Shown one piece after another: positions 42,605-50,567 of a stretch of DNA of 64,000 bases (position 1 is the stretch's first letter; each line of letters begins with the position of its first letter). The stretch is from an uncultured Alphaproteobacteria bacterium (GTDB lineage: Bacteria; Pseudomonadota; Alphaproteobacteria; SP197). The stretch covers positions 410,095-474,094 of the forward strand of contig CALSLK010000006.1 of the NCBI GenBank assembly GCA_943787175.1, written 5' to 3'. The notes beneath the pieces were generated by a model. That model made no database searches, was not told the origin of the DNA, and saw only the letters and a list, made by a program, of their open reading frames with translations. Both the position numbers and the translations under genes were made by a program.

Positions 42605-43714
42605 ATGGCCGACCTCTTTGATCCTCTCACGCTGCGCGGTCTTACCCTGCGCAACCGCATCGGTATTTCACCTATGTGCCAATACGCCAGCGAGGATGGT
42701 TTTGCCGAGAACTGGCACCTCGTACATCTGGGCAGCCGTGCCGTCGGTGGCGCCGGTCTGGTGATCGCAGAAGCCAGCGGTGTCGAGGCGCGCGGACGTA
42801 TCACGCCGGGTTGCCTGGGCATCTGGAAGGACGAACACATTCCCATGCTGGCCGCCATCACGGAGTTCTGCCGTGAACAGGGTGCGGCCACGGGCATGCA
42901 GATCGCTCATGCCGGGCGCAAGGCCAACGTCAACGAACCCTGGCTGGGTGACCGCACGCTGCTGGACGACGAAGGCCCCTGGGAAGCCATCGCGCCCATG
43001 GCCGAGGCCTTCGATGGCCCCGATTGCGCGATCACCCACACGCCACGCGCCATGACGGAAGACGACATCATCGAGGTCATCGAAGCCTTCGGTCAGGCCG
43101 CGCGCCGCTCGGTCGAGGCGGGGTTTGATCTTGTCGAGATTCATGGCGCCCATGGATACCTGATCAACGAATTCCTCTCGCCCTTCACCAACCGGCGCGA
43201 TGACGCCTGGGGTGGCGACTTCAACAGCCGCATCCGGTTCTGCGTCGAAATCGTGCGCGCCTGCCGCAAGGTCATGCCCGATGCCATGCCGCTGCTCATC
43301 CGCCTTTCCTGTGTCGAGTGGAAAGAAGGCGGCTGGACCCTGGAAGACACCGTCGCCCTGGCGCGCCTGCTCAAGGCCGAGGGTGTCGACATGATTGATT
43401 GCAGCTCCGGCTTCAACGTGCCCGACGAGACCTATCCCTCCGGCCCGCTCTGGCAGGTGCCGTTTGCCCAGCGCGTGCGCCACGAAGCAGGGATCGACTC
43501 CGCCGCGGTCGGTGCCATCATGCGCCCTGATGAAGCCAACGCCATCATCACCAACGGCGAGGCCGATCTGGCGCTCATCGCAACCGCATCGCTGCACGAT
43601 GCCTATTGGCCCTGGCATGCGGCCATGGCACTGGGCCGCGAAGAAGCGCTCCAGATGCCGGTCTCTTATGATTATGTCCTGCGCGGTGGCTACTATGATG
43701 AAGGCGATGCGTGA
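42605..43714 (+). CDS. Old-yellow-enzyme family NADH:flavin oxidoreductase (YqjM-like)
   Basis: A 369-residue TIM-barrel FMN enzyme. Motifs: LTLRNRIGISPMCQYASEDGFAENWHLVHLGSRAVGGAGLVI (the Cys regulating redox potential in SPMCQY), MQIAHAGRKANVN (His pair binding phenolic ligands), IHGAHGYLINEFLSPFTNRRDD (catalytic Tyr region is in the INEFLSP segment) and GAIMRPDEANAIITNGEADLALIA. It likely reduces electrophilic alkenes with NAD(P)H. ATG 42605 follows AGGAG. Its stop overlaps the next start (TGATG), so it is the first gene of a three-gene operon. Confidence 0.92.
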   Translation: MADLFDPLTLRGLTLRNRIGISPMCQYASEDGFAENWHLVHLGSRAVGGAGLVIAEASGVEARGRITPGCLGIWKDEHIPMLAAITEFCREQGAATGMQIAHAGRKANVNEPWLGDRTLLDDEGPWEAIAPMAEAFDGPDCAITHTPRAMTEDDIIEVIEAFGQAARRSVEAGFDLVEIHGAHGYLINEFLSPFTNRRDDAWGGDFNSRIRFCVEIVRACRKVMPDAMPLLIRLSCVEWKEGGWTLEDTVALARLLKAEGVDMIDCSSGFNVPDETYPSGPLWQVPFAQRVRHEAGIDSAAVGAIMRPDEANAIITNGEADLALIATASLHDAYWPWHAAMALGREEALQMPVSYDYVLRGGYYDEGDA

Positions 43715-44547
43715 TGCCCTACTTCACCGCTGATGACGGTGTGCGGCTCTGGTACGACGATACCGGCCATGCCAACGGCCACGTCATTGTCTTTGCCCAC
43801 GAGTTCGGCGGTGATCCAAGAAGCTGGAACGATCAGGTCACGGCCTTTGCGCCGACCTCCCGGTGCATCCGTTATGCCGCACGCGGCTTTGCGCCGTCGG
43901 ACGTGCCCCAGGAAAAATCCTCCTACGGTCAGGACCGCTCGACCCGTGATCTCGAACAGCTTGCTGATCACCTGGGCCTCGACGGCTTTCATCTGGTGGG
44001 CTGTTCCATGGGCAGTTTCACCAGCCTGATGTTTGCCTGCCAACAACCCCGGCGCCTGGCCTCGCTCACCCTTTGTGGCGTCAGTTCCGGACCGCACGAC
44101 GATGAAGAACGCGCGGCCTATCACGCCGGTTTGAGGCAGGAGATCGACATGCTGGCCGATGGAGCGGGCGAAGGTTCGTCGCGCTGGTTTGCAGAAGATA
44201 TCGGCAACGCGACCCTGGCCGCCAAACACCCCAGGCGCTGGGCCGGTTATCTGGAACGCACACTCCATCAGTCCCATCACGGCGCGCTCATGACCGTTTC
44301 CACGCTCCACTGGGATCGTATTTCGCTCAAATCCATCACGGATGAACTTGCCGCCATCCAGGCGCAGGTCCTGCTGATCTATGGCCAGGAAGACCTGCCC
44401 CGCGTCGATGAATCCAGCCGCTGGCTTGCTGAAGTGCTACCCCACAACCGCCTGTGCCCCGTTCCGGGAACCAGCCATCTGGTGCAGGTTGAGGAACCAA
44501 ATCGCTTCAACGAAGAGCTTGACCGGCTCATCAAGGAGACCCCATGA
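43714..44547 (+). CDS. Alpha/beta hydrolase
   Basis: A 277-residue single-domain hydrolase. The nucleophile elbow is VGCSMGSFTSLMFA (Ser near residue 96), the oxyanion hole region is VFAHEFGGDPRSW, and the catalytic Asp/His are in LLIYGQEDLPRVDESS and VPGTSHLVQVEEP. The core resembles 3-oxoadipate enol-lactonases and chloroperoxidase-like esterases. Its ATG overlaps the OYE stop by one base and its stop overlaps the next gene (ATGA), so it works in the same pathway, substrate unknown. GTG 43711 is an alternative start. Confidence 0.88.
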   Translation: MPYFTADDGVRLWYDDTGHANGHVIVFAHEFGGDPRSWNDQVTAFAPTSRCIRYAARGFAPSDVPQEKSSYGQDRSTRDLEQLADHLGLDGFHLVGCSMGSFTSLMFACQQPRRLASLTLCGVSSGPHDDEERAAYHAGLRQEIDMLADGAGEGSSRWFAEDIGNATLAAKHPRRWAGYLERTLHQSHHGALMTVSTLHWDRISLKSITDELAAIQAQVLLIYGQEDLPRVDESSRWLAEVLPHNRLCPVPGTSHLVQVEEPNRFNEELDRLIKETP

Positions 44548-45962
44548 CCACACCTGCAGAATCACTCCAGGCCGTGCTGACCACCAACGATCATCTGCGG
44601 GTCGATGGGGACGGCATGCTGATGATTGAGGAGATGCGCGCGGCCGATGTCGTGGAGCGTTTCGGCTCGCCGCTTTTTGTCTTTTCCGAAGCGACCCTGC
44701 GCGGCAACTACCGCCGGGCGCGCGATGCGTTCCAGGCCGTCTGGCCAGGGCCGGTCAACGTCATGTTCGCGATCAAATGCTGCCCCAACATGTCGGTGCG
44801 CGCCGTGCTGTTTGATGAAGGGGCGGGCGGCGATTGCTTCGGCATTCCAGAGATCGAAGCGACCTTTGCCGGTGGTGCCGATCCCAAACGCATTGCGCTC
44901 AACGGCGGCAACAAGACGGCAGAAGAGCTCGACCGCGCTGCGGAGCTGGGCATCACCGTCAACATGGATGCGGCCGAGGAGATTGACCTTGTGCTCGCTG
45001 CGGCCCGCCGCACGGGCAAAACCATCCCGGTCAATATCCGCCTGAAGGTCATGCCGCCGGAGTTCGAGGATTTCACATCCGACGCCTTCCCGGTCTCGGG
45101 CGATTTTCGCGAAGGCCTGCGTCGCTGGAAATGGGGCGTGGCGCAGGAAACCGCCATCGCCATGGTCGAGCGCCTGGCGACCCTGCCCGAACTCGACTGG
45201 ACCGGCTGGCACGCTCATTACGGGCGCATGTCGAACCTGCTGGAAAACTATGCCGCCTTTCATGGCGAATACGGTCGCATGATCGGCGCGGTGTTTGCGG
45301 CCACCGGCGTTGCGCCACGGGTTATCGACATGGGTGGAGGCTGGTCGCGCGAACGCGATCCTGAGTCACGCTCGACCGATGCCGGGGGCGCGCCGATCGA
45401 AGAGCAGGCCGCCACTGCTGTCGGGGCGCTGAAGGCCAGGCTCGAAGAAGTTGGTCTCGATCCCTCAGGCATCGCGGTGTGGCCTGAGCCCGGCCGTTAC
45501 ATCGCCGGCAACGCCGCGTTGATGCTGACCCGGGTCGGACTGGTCAAACACGATGTCGGGTTCTGCTGGATCAATGTCGAAGCCAGCGAAAACAACCTGC
45601 CGATGATCTGCAAGGAAGGCAGCGTGAACCATGTCACGGTCGCTTCAGGCATGCATCGCCAGGCCGACAAGGAGGCTGATGTCGTCGGCCCCATCTGCAT
45701 TCCCTCCGTTATTGCAGAAGGGCTGCGTGTGCCTGGTGACCTTGCCACCGGCGATGTCATGGCTGTGCTCGACGCAGGGTTTTACGCCGAAGGCGAAGCC
45801 TCCCTCATCAACTCCGTACCGTTGCCCGCCAGCGTGCTGGTTTCGGGCGGAGACGCCGATCTCATCAAACGCGCCCAGACCTGGCAGGACGTCTTTGCCA
45901 CCCAGATCATTCCCGACCGTCTTCGGCGTCAGGGTCTCGGTGACAATTTGTGGCGGGGTTGA
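44544..45962 (+). CDS. Diaminopimelate decarboxylase-like PLP enzyme (fold type III)
   Basis: A 472-residue protein, longer than typical LysA (about 420). The PLP Lys is in VMFAIKCCPNMSVRAVLFDEGAGGDCFGIPEIE (Lys 78); other motifs are WTGWHAHYGRMS, VIDMGGGWSRERDPESR, AVWPEPGRYIAGNAALML and the C-terminal DVVGPICIPSVIAEG followed by VLDAGFYAEG. Key residues of the family are kept, but the DAP-specific pattern is weak, so the substrate could be another amino acid. It is the last gene of the OYE-hydrolase operon. Confidence 0.82.
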   Translation: MTTPAESLQAVLTTNDHLRVDGDGMLMIEEMRAADVVERFGSPLFVFSEATLRGNYRRARDAFQAVWPGPVNVMFAIKCCPNMSVRAVLFDEGAGGDCFGIPEIEATFAGGADPKRIALNGGNKTAEELDRAAELGITVNMDAAEEIDLVLAAARRTGKTIPVNIRLKVMPPEFEDFTSDAFPVSGDFREGLRRWKWGVAQETAIAMVERLATLPELDWTGWHAHYGRMSNLLENYAAFHGEYGRMIGAVFAATGVAPRVIDMGGGWSRERDPESRSTDAGGAPIEEQAATAVGALKARLEEVGLDPSGIAVWPEPGRYIAGNAALMLTRVGLVKHDVGFCWINVEASENNLPMICKEGSVNHVTVASGMHRQADKEADVVGPICIPSVIAEGLRVPGDLATGDVMAVLDAGFYAEGEASLINSVPLPASVLVSGGDADLIKRAQTWQDVFATQIIPDRLRRQGLGDNLWRG

Positions 45963-45965
45963 AGC

Positions 45966-47201
45966 TCAGTCCGGGCAATCCAGAGCCTTAAGCGCGATCC
46001 AGGCTTCGCTGTCTGTAATGTCGCTGAAATCGCGTCCGTCATTGCCGTCGGCTGAAGCATCAAGCTCGGACATCGCGTTGATTCTGTGTCTGCAGGCTGC
46101 CGAGTTGTCGTTGTCAAACGTGGATGCTGCAAGTCCTGCCAATGCTTCCAGGTACGCATTGGTTTTTCGGATTCGAATCAAATCAGAATCATTTTCTTCA
46201 GCTTGGGCGAGTGCGCCGCGGGCTGCGGCCAGATGTTCCTGGGCCTCGTCGGCATCGCCCGCGGCAAGAGCCTGCTCGGCTAATCCATTCCATACCGAAG
46301 CTTCATTGACGAGCGCATGGACAAACGGGCGCCTCAGCTCAAGCGAGGTTGTCCAAGCTTGCCGGTAGAATTTGGCTGCCGCATCAAGGTTGCCCTCCAT
46401 CATGGCGAGTCGGCCAAACAGGTTGTACGCGCGCTCGTCGGGGCAATCTTCACGGACAAGGCATTCCTGGGCCAAGTCATGCGCTTCATACGGCCTTGAT
46501 CCGGCAAGCCATGACGCCAGGACATACGGGTCGACCAGGCGCATCACGGCTTCGCCTCCCCGCTCGATCAGGTCTTCGACGGATTCGCCTCCATAGACCA
46601 CCACGGGATCCACTGTTGTCTGGCCACCTGTCATTCGAAGTGTGAGCGTTAGCAGGCCTTCCTCGTCGCGTGTGATTTCGCCGCCAATCTGATTGGGTTT
46701 TACTCCAAAAGCGCTCTGTGCCTGGACCACAAGGCCCTGGAGCGACAGGTTTGCGTAAGGAAGAGTGACATCGGTCTGTTCCCAATCGCCTGCAAGGTTT
46801 GTGCGCTCCTTGTTTGTGGGCGAGGCAAGTGAGATGGCGAGCCATGCATCGACCAATCGTCGCGCCACCACTTCTTCATGATATCCGCGCGAGGAAAGGT
46901 CGGCGGGGACCTGAATGGGTCGTATGGCGACTCGGTCGGAAAACAGCGCAGACATGCCAAGAAACAAGGCTACAGCGATGGTCGCCAACACCGCGCTGTC
47001 GATCGAAAATCGTCGCCACGCGCGAGCATGGACAGCAACGACCCGCGTGTCTCTCGTATTGCGCCGAAGGAAGATGGCGCCTCGCTGCCAAGCTGAGGCC
47101 AGATAGCTTGCGGCGCCCGTGCGGTTTTGTTCAGGTGTGTTGTCAGCCGCTTTTGCGGCAGGGCGCGTTCCCTGATGCTCGGTCTGTGTTGCCTTGGGCA
47201 T
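45966..47201 (-). CDS. Hypothetical single-pass membrane protein with helical repeats
   Basis: A 411-residue protein with a basic cytoplasmic N-terminus, one membrane segment (FSIDSAVLATIAVALFLGMSALF, about 66-88) and a large periplasmic part. The part after about 240 has TPR-like helix pairs (RAYNLFGRLAMMEGNLDAAAKFYRQAW, then ASVWNGLAEQALAAGDADEAQEHLAAARGALAQAEEN). I do not recognise the family. It lies six bases after allA-like on the minus strand, probably cotranscribed, and converges with the PLP decarboxylase gene. Confidence 0.7.
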   Translation of the reverse strand: MPKATQTEHQGTRPAAKAADNTPEQNRTGAASYLASAWQRGAIFLRRNTRDTRVVAVHARAWRRFSIDSAVLATIAVALFLGMSALFSDRVAIRPIQVPADLSSRGYHEEVVARRLVDAWLAISLASPTNKERTNLAGDWEQTDVTLPYANLSLQGLVVQAQSAFGVKPNQIGGEITRDEEGLLTLTLRMTGGQTTVDPVVVYGGESVEDLIERGGEAVMRLVDPYVLASWLAGSRPYEAHDLAQECLVREDCPDERAYNLFGRLAMMEGNLDAAAKFYRQAWTTSLELRRPFVHALVNEASVWNGLAEQALAAGDADEAQEHLAAARGALAQAEENDSDLIRIRKTNAYLEALAGLAASTFDNDNSAACRHRINAMSELDASADGNDGRDFSDITDSEAWIALKALDCPD

Positions 47202-47207
47202 GATCTT

Positions 47208-47711
47208 CTATCTGTTGGTCGTGGTAACTTTGCTGTCTCTCTCAAAATTGATCCATGGGCTCGCCTCGCGACCCGGCTCGGGCGCGTGGGGCAGGCCGGC
47301 GAACATGTAGAGGGTTTCTTCAGCAACGGGCATGGCAGCGCTGTGCCAGACACCGGGTGCCACAACGACCGCTTCGCCGGGCTGCAGGACAAAGGCGATG
47401 GCTTCGTCCGCGCGGGGCTGTTCGGTGGCATCGGCCAGATCGCGGCCTGGTGCCACGACCTGGATGATGGGTCCGGTGATCGGCACCAGAAACTCGATAT
47501 CGGGATGGCGTTCCATGGCGGCAACAGTGCCGTCGCCCCGGTGCGCAACGACCTGGCCCAGTTTCAGGTTCGTGCCCGTGAGTTCGGCTACGTTGAACCA
47601 GCAGTCGAAACCCTTGCCTGCGGAGCTGGGCGCGCCCGTGGGCTCCATCACTGCCTGGCCAAACGGCGCGAAGGCATCCTTATCAAGCGCTCGGCTCATG
47701 AGTTGTCGCAT
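47208..47711 (-). CDS. allA: Ureidoglycolate lyase family protein (AllA)
   Basis: A 167-residue cupin-like protein. Family pattern: LDKDAFAPFGQAVM at the start, FNVAELTGTNLKLGQVVAHRGDG, AMERHPDIEFLVPITG, and FVLQPGEAVVVAPGVWHSAAMPV near the end. AllA splits ureidoglycolate to urea and glyoxylate in purine/allantoin use. No other allantoin genes lie nearby, so the substrate is less certain. AAGGAGA lies upstream of ATG 47711. Confidence 0.85.
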   Translation of the reverse strand: MRQLMSRALDKDAFAPFGQAVMEPTGAPSSAGKGFDCWFNVAELTGTNLKLGQVVAHRGDGTVAAMERHPDIEFLVPITGPIIQVVAPGRDLADATEQPRADEAIAFVLQPGEAVVVAPGVWHSAAMPVAEETLYMFAGLPHAPEPGREASPWINFERDSKVTTTNR

Positions 47712-48002
47712 GACATGTCTCCTTGCTGTTGAGGCAGATCTTCAAAATCCGACGTCGCGCCTCCAGCTAATCGTATCCAGCCTGTGTTCCGGTACGGCGT
47801 CACCCTTCCATGCATATCACAAACTCGTGATTGCATAGCGCTGCTGCTTTCAAAACTCATGGGACTTGTTTGGTGAACGGTTTATCACAGAGCATGAAAA
47901 AACCTGTAAAAGACTGAATTTTCCCTTGTTTTCAGCCGTTTTCGGGCTAACAAAATGGTGAGCGCGTATGAATTTTTGATTTAATGCTTTGGGAGATCCA
48001 AA

Positions 48003-49226
48003 ATGGCAAAGGGTGGAAACCCGAACGCTGCGAACGGTCTTGTTCGCAACGGCGGCGAGAATCATGCCAACGGCATGGTTAAAAATGGTGGCGGCAACGA
48101 GCAGTCCTATGCTGCTCAGGCCGATGCGACCCAGAACATGGGTGGGGGAACAGGTTTAACGCCGGCACTTTCGTTGGCCCATGACGATGTACTTCTCATG
48201 AATGAGGACACGGTGCTCAGCGGCGATGTCCTTGCCAACGACGATATCGTGCGCGATGGCACAGTCACGCTCGCGGGTGATGCTGAAAATGGTTCGGTTT
48301 CGATCGATGCAGTTGGCAACTTCACCTATACGCCCGATACCGATTTCTTTGGCTCCGACAGCTTCAGCTACATCTTCACCGATATCTTTGGCAACGAAAC
48401 CACGGCCACGGTCGCGATCACGGTTGAAAACGTCAACGACGCCCCGGTGGTCTCCGGTCCGATCGATCTGGGCGGCACCGCCGACGATACGGCAATCACC
48501 TTCTCGGCTGCCGACTTGCTGGCGAACGCCAGCGACATCGACGGCGACATCCTCGGGGTAACGAACGTCGCGCTGGCGGACCCGTCCCAGGGCACGCTGA
48601 TCGACAATGGTGATGACACCTTCACCTTCGATCCGGCCGATGGCTACGACGGCACTGCCTCGATCGGCTTCGACGTGACCGACGGCACCGACGCGGTCGC
48701 GTCCAGCGCCTCGGTCGCGGTTGAGGCGTCGGGCCCCTCGGGCGTCGGCGGTGACGGCCACATCGATTTCGACAGCGGTGTGATCACGGGGGGACAGAAC
48801 TACGCCAACGGCGCCATCAACCCCGAGGGATATGCCGAGGACGGGTTCGTGTTCACACCGATCGTCGATCCCAATCCCGCACCGCATTCGTTCGACTGGG
48901 GCATCTATCAGCAGGGGCTGCCGTTTCCGATCGCCGGCGATGATGCGGATGCCGAGTTGCACTTCAACAACGGCGGCCTCACGGTGCGCATGGAGCACGA
49001 AGGCGGCGACGCCTTTTCGCTGCTCAGCATGGTGCAAGATGGTGCCAGCTTCACCGGCACGACGATCCTCGCCGGCTCGAACGGTGTGTGGACGTATCTC
49101 TCCGGCTCTTTCGGTGGCGGCCCGAAGACGATCGACCTTTCGGTCTACGAGAATGTCGACTACGTCGACTTCATCACACCCGGTGGCGGCAATATGGTCT
49201 TCGACGACATGATGTACATCGCCTGA
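48003..49226 (+). CDS. Secreted cadherin/VCBS-like protein
   Basis: A 407-residue acidic protein without a classical signal peptide. Residues 1-60 are Asn/Gly-rich (NPNAANGLVRNGGENHANG repeats). About 60-150 form a cadherin-like VCBS/tandem-95 unit: HDDVLLMNEDTVLSGDVLANDD, GSVSIDAVGNFTYTPDTDFFGSDSFSYIF. A second, related unit (about 160-240) has DLLANASDIDGDILGVTNV and FTFDPADGYDGTASIGF. The last 160 residues are a beta-rich domain ending GGGNMVFDDMMYIA that I do not recognise. Such proteins are usually exported by type I systems, but the RTX repeats are missing. It ends in a strong terminator. A GGGAGA site precedes ATG 48003. Confidence 0.75.
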   Translation: MAKGGNPNAANGLVRNGGENHANGMVKNGGGNEQSYAAQADATQNMGGGTGLTPALSLAHDDVLLMNEDTVLSGDVLANDDIVRDGTVTLAGDAENGSVSIDAVGNFTYTPDTDFFGSDSFSYIFTDIFGNETTATVAITVENVNDAPVVSGPIDLGGTADDTAITFSAADLLANASDIDGDILGVTNVALADPSQGTLIDNGDDTFTFDPADGYDGTASIGFDVTDGTDAVASSASVAVEASGPSGVGGDGHIDFDSGVITGGQNYANGAINPEGYAEDGFVFTPIVDPNPAPHSFDWGIYQQGLPFPIAGDDADAELHFNNGGLTVRMEHEGGDAFSLLSMVQDGASFTGTTILAGSNGVWTYLSGSFGGGPKTIDLSVYENVDYVDFITPGGGNMVFDDMMYIA

Positions 49227-49250
49227 CAGAAGGTCAGGACACGAGAGACC

Positions 49251-49282
49251 AGCCCGGCGGATCACAGTCCGCCGGGCTTTTT
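49251..49282 (+). terminator. Rho-independent terminator of the cadherin-like gene
   Basis: Perfect 11-base arms AGCCCGGCGGA and TCCGCCGGGCT, loop of six bases, then TTTTT. It is 24 bases after the stop, and convergent with the CHMI gene end. Confidence 0.9.
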
Positions 49283-49339
49283 CGTTCTGGACTCCGGACC
49301 CCTGAGCGAGCTTTGGCAAGTCCAGCCAATGCGTTGGAT

Positions 49340-49723
49340 CTAGGTCGAAACTGCCTCTGCCAGATTGTGTTCCTTGCGGAAGGTTGCAGGCTCGATCTCG
49401 ACAACATCGACGGCCATTGCCAGGCCGCGATTGGGGTCAAGACCCGACAGGCCTTCTTTCAGGGCGGCAAACAGGGTGTCGGCAATCTGCTCCTTCACCG
49501 CGTCGCTGCGTCCAGCCAGGATGCGCGCCGTGACCATGGCAAAGCGGTGATCCGGATTGCCGTCGGCCACCACAACGCGTTCACGTCGCTCCGCACGGCT
49601 GCGCAGGGCCAGCAGGTCGATGGTGGGGCAGGTCAGCGCGGCATCGTGCAGAGTCTGAACCAGCGCGTTGATATCAAGATCGCCTTCCAGATTGGCGGAA
49701 TGTTCCAGGATGATATGGGGCAC
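49340..49723 (-). CDS. 5-carboxymethyl-2-hydroxymuconate isomerase family protein
   Basis: A 127-residue tautomerase-superfamily protein. It begins M-P-H-I-I-L-E-H-S-A-N, with the catalytic N-terminal Pro exposed after Met removal, then LVQTLHDAALTCPTIDLLALRSRA and RFAMVTARILAGRSDAVKEQIADTLFAAL. The family isomerises a ring-cleavage product of homoprotocatechuate. No other hpa gene is near, so the physiological substrate is open. Confidence 0.85.
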   Translation of the reverse strand: MPHIILEHSANLEGDLDINALVQTLHDAALTCPTIDLLALRSRAERRERVVVADGNPDHRFAMVTARILAGRSDAVKEQIADTLFAALKEGLSGLDPNRGLAMAVDVVEIEPATFRKEHNLAEAVST

Positions 49724-49741
49724 GGTTGCTCCGGGTTTGTC

Positions 49742-50401
49742 TCAGGGAATTGGCCAGAGGTTACAGGCATCGGCAACGCAGGCCGCCAGCGCTTCGTGGG
49801 TGCGCGCGCCCGCAACACCATCGGCGCTGCCTGGATCGTAACCTGCCGTGGCCAGTGCGTTCTGGTACTTCGCTACGCCTTCGGAATCATACAGGGAAAC
49901 AGCCCGGTTAAAGGCGGCCAGCGCCTCATCACCGCGACCCAGGGCAGCCAGAATATGGGCATGGGTATCGATGGTGCGCACATTGTCGGGCGCAAGGTTC
50001 AGCGCCCGTTCGGCATCAGACAGTGCCTGTTCGAGACTGTCAGTCAGCAGGCCCAGCCACGCGCGGGTGTTCCAGGCCGGGGCATGGGCGTCGTCGGCGG
50101 CCAGAGCAGCATCCATGGCGTCCAGCGCCGGCTCGAACCGTTTCAGCTTCATCAGCGCGCGCCCGTGCCGATGGTGGGCACTCGCCAGCTCGGCGCCTTC
50201 CAGCTCACCGTTGGTGATGCACAGACCATAAAGCTTTTCAGCCTGGCGCCAGGAGCCTTCATCGGCCTTGGCATCGCCACGGTTGCACCAGGTCAGGTCG
50301 CCAGCCCAGGCCGGATTGGCCGCCCACATGCCTGCGGCAAGGATGACCACCATCGCCAGAAGCGTGATGCCCGGCTTGTCACTGATCCATCTGCTATCCA
50401 T
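49742..50401 (-). CDS. Exported TPR protein with a C-terminal peptidoglycan-binding-like motif
   Basis: A 219-residue protein (start MDSRWISDKPGITLL at 50401; the frame extends to 50476). Signal: GITLLAMVVILAAGMWAANPAWA. Four or so TPR units follow: SWRQAEKLYGLCITNGEL, SAHHRHGRALMKLKRFEPALDAMDAALA, AWNTRAWLGLLTDSLEQALSDAERALNLAPDN and THAHILAALGRGDEALAAFNRAVSLYD. The end GYDPGSADGVAGARTHEALAACV resembles a peptidoglycan-binding motif. It is divergent from the AsmA-like gene. Confidence 0.78.
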   Translation of the reverse strand: MDSRWISDKPGITLLAMVVILAAGMWAANPAWAGDLTWCNRGDAKADEGSWRQAEKLYGLCITNGELEGAELASAHHRHGRALMKLKRFEPALDAMDAALAADDAHAPAWNTRAWLGLLTDSLEQALSDAERALNLAPDNVRTIDTHAHILAALGRGDEALAAFNRAVSLYDSEGVAKYQNALATAGYDPGSADGVAGARTHEALAACVADACNLWPIP

Positions 50402-50567
50402 GCCCAACCGTGCCACGAAATCGCAAAAGATTGCAGTGGGAAGTAAGCGGACAGCAATCATGGCGCTGCCAAGCAACCGAATTCATGGCATGGTCTGGTA
50501 ACTTGTTTGCCTGCGTTGCCATTGTGCGTGGCAGGTTCGTGGCATCCTTGAAGGATTCGGGCTCGAC

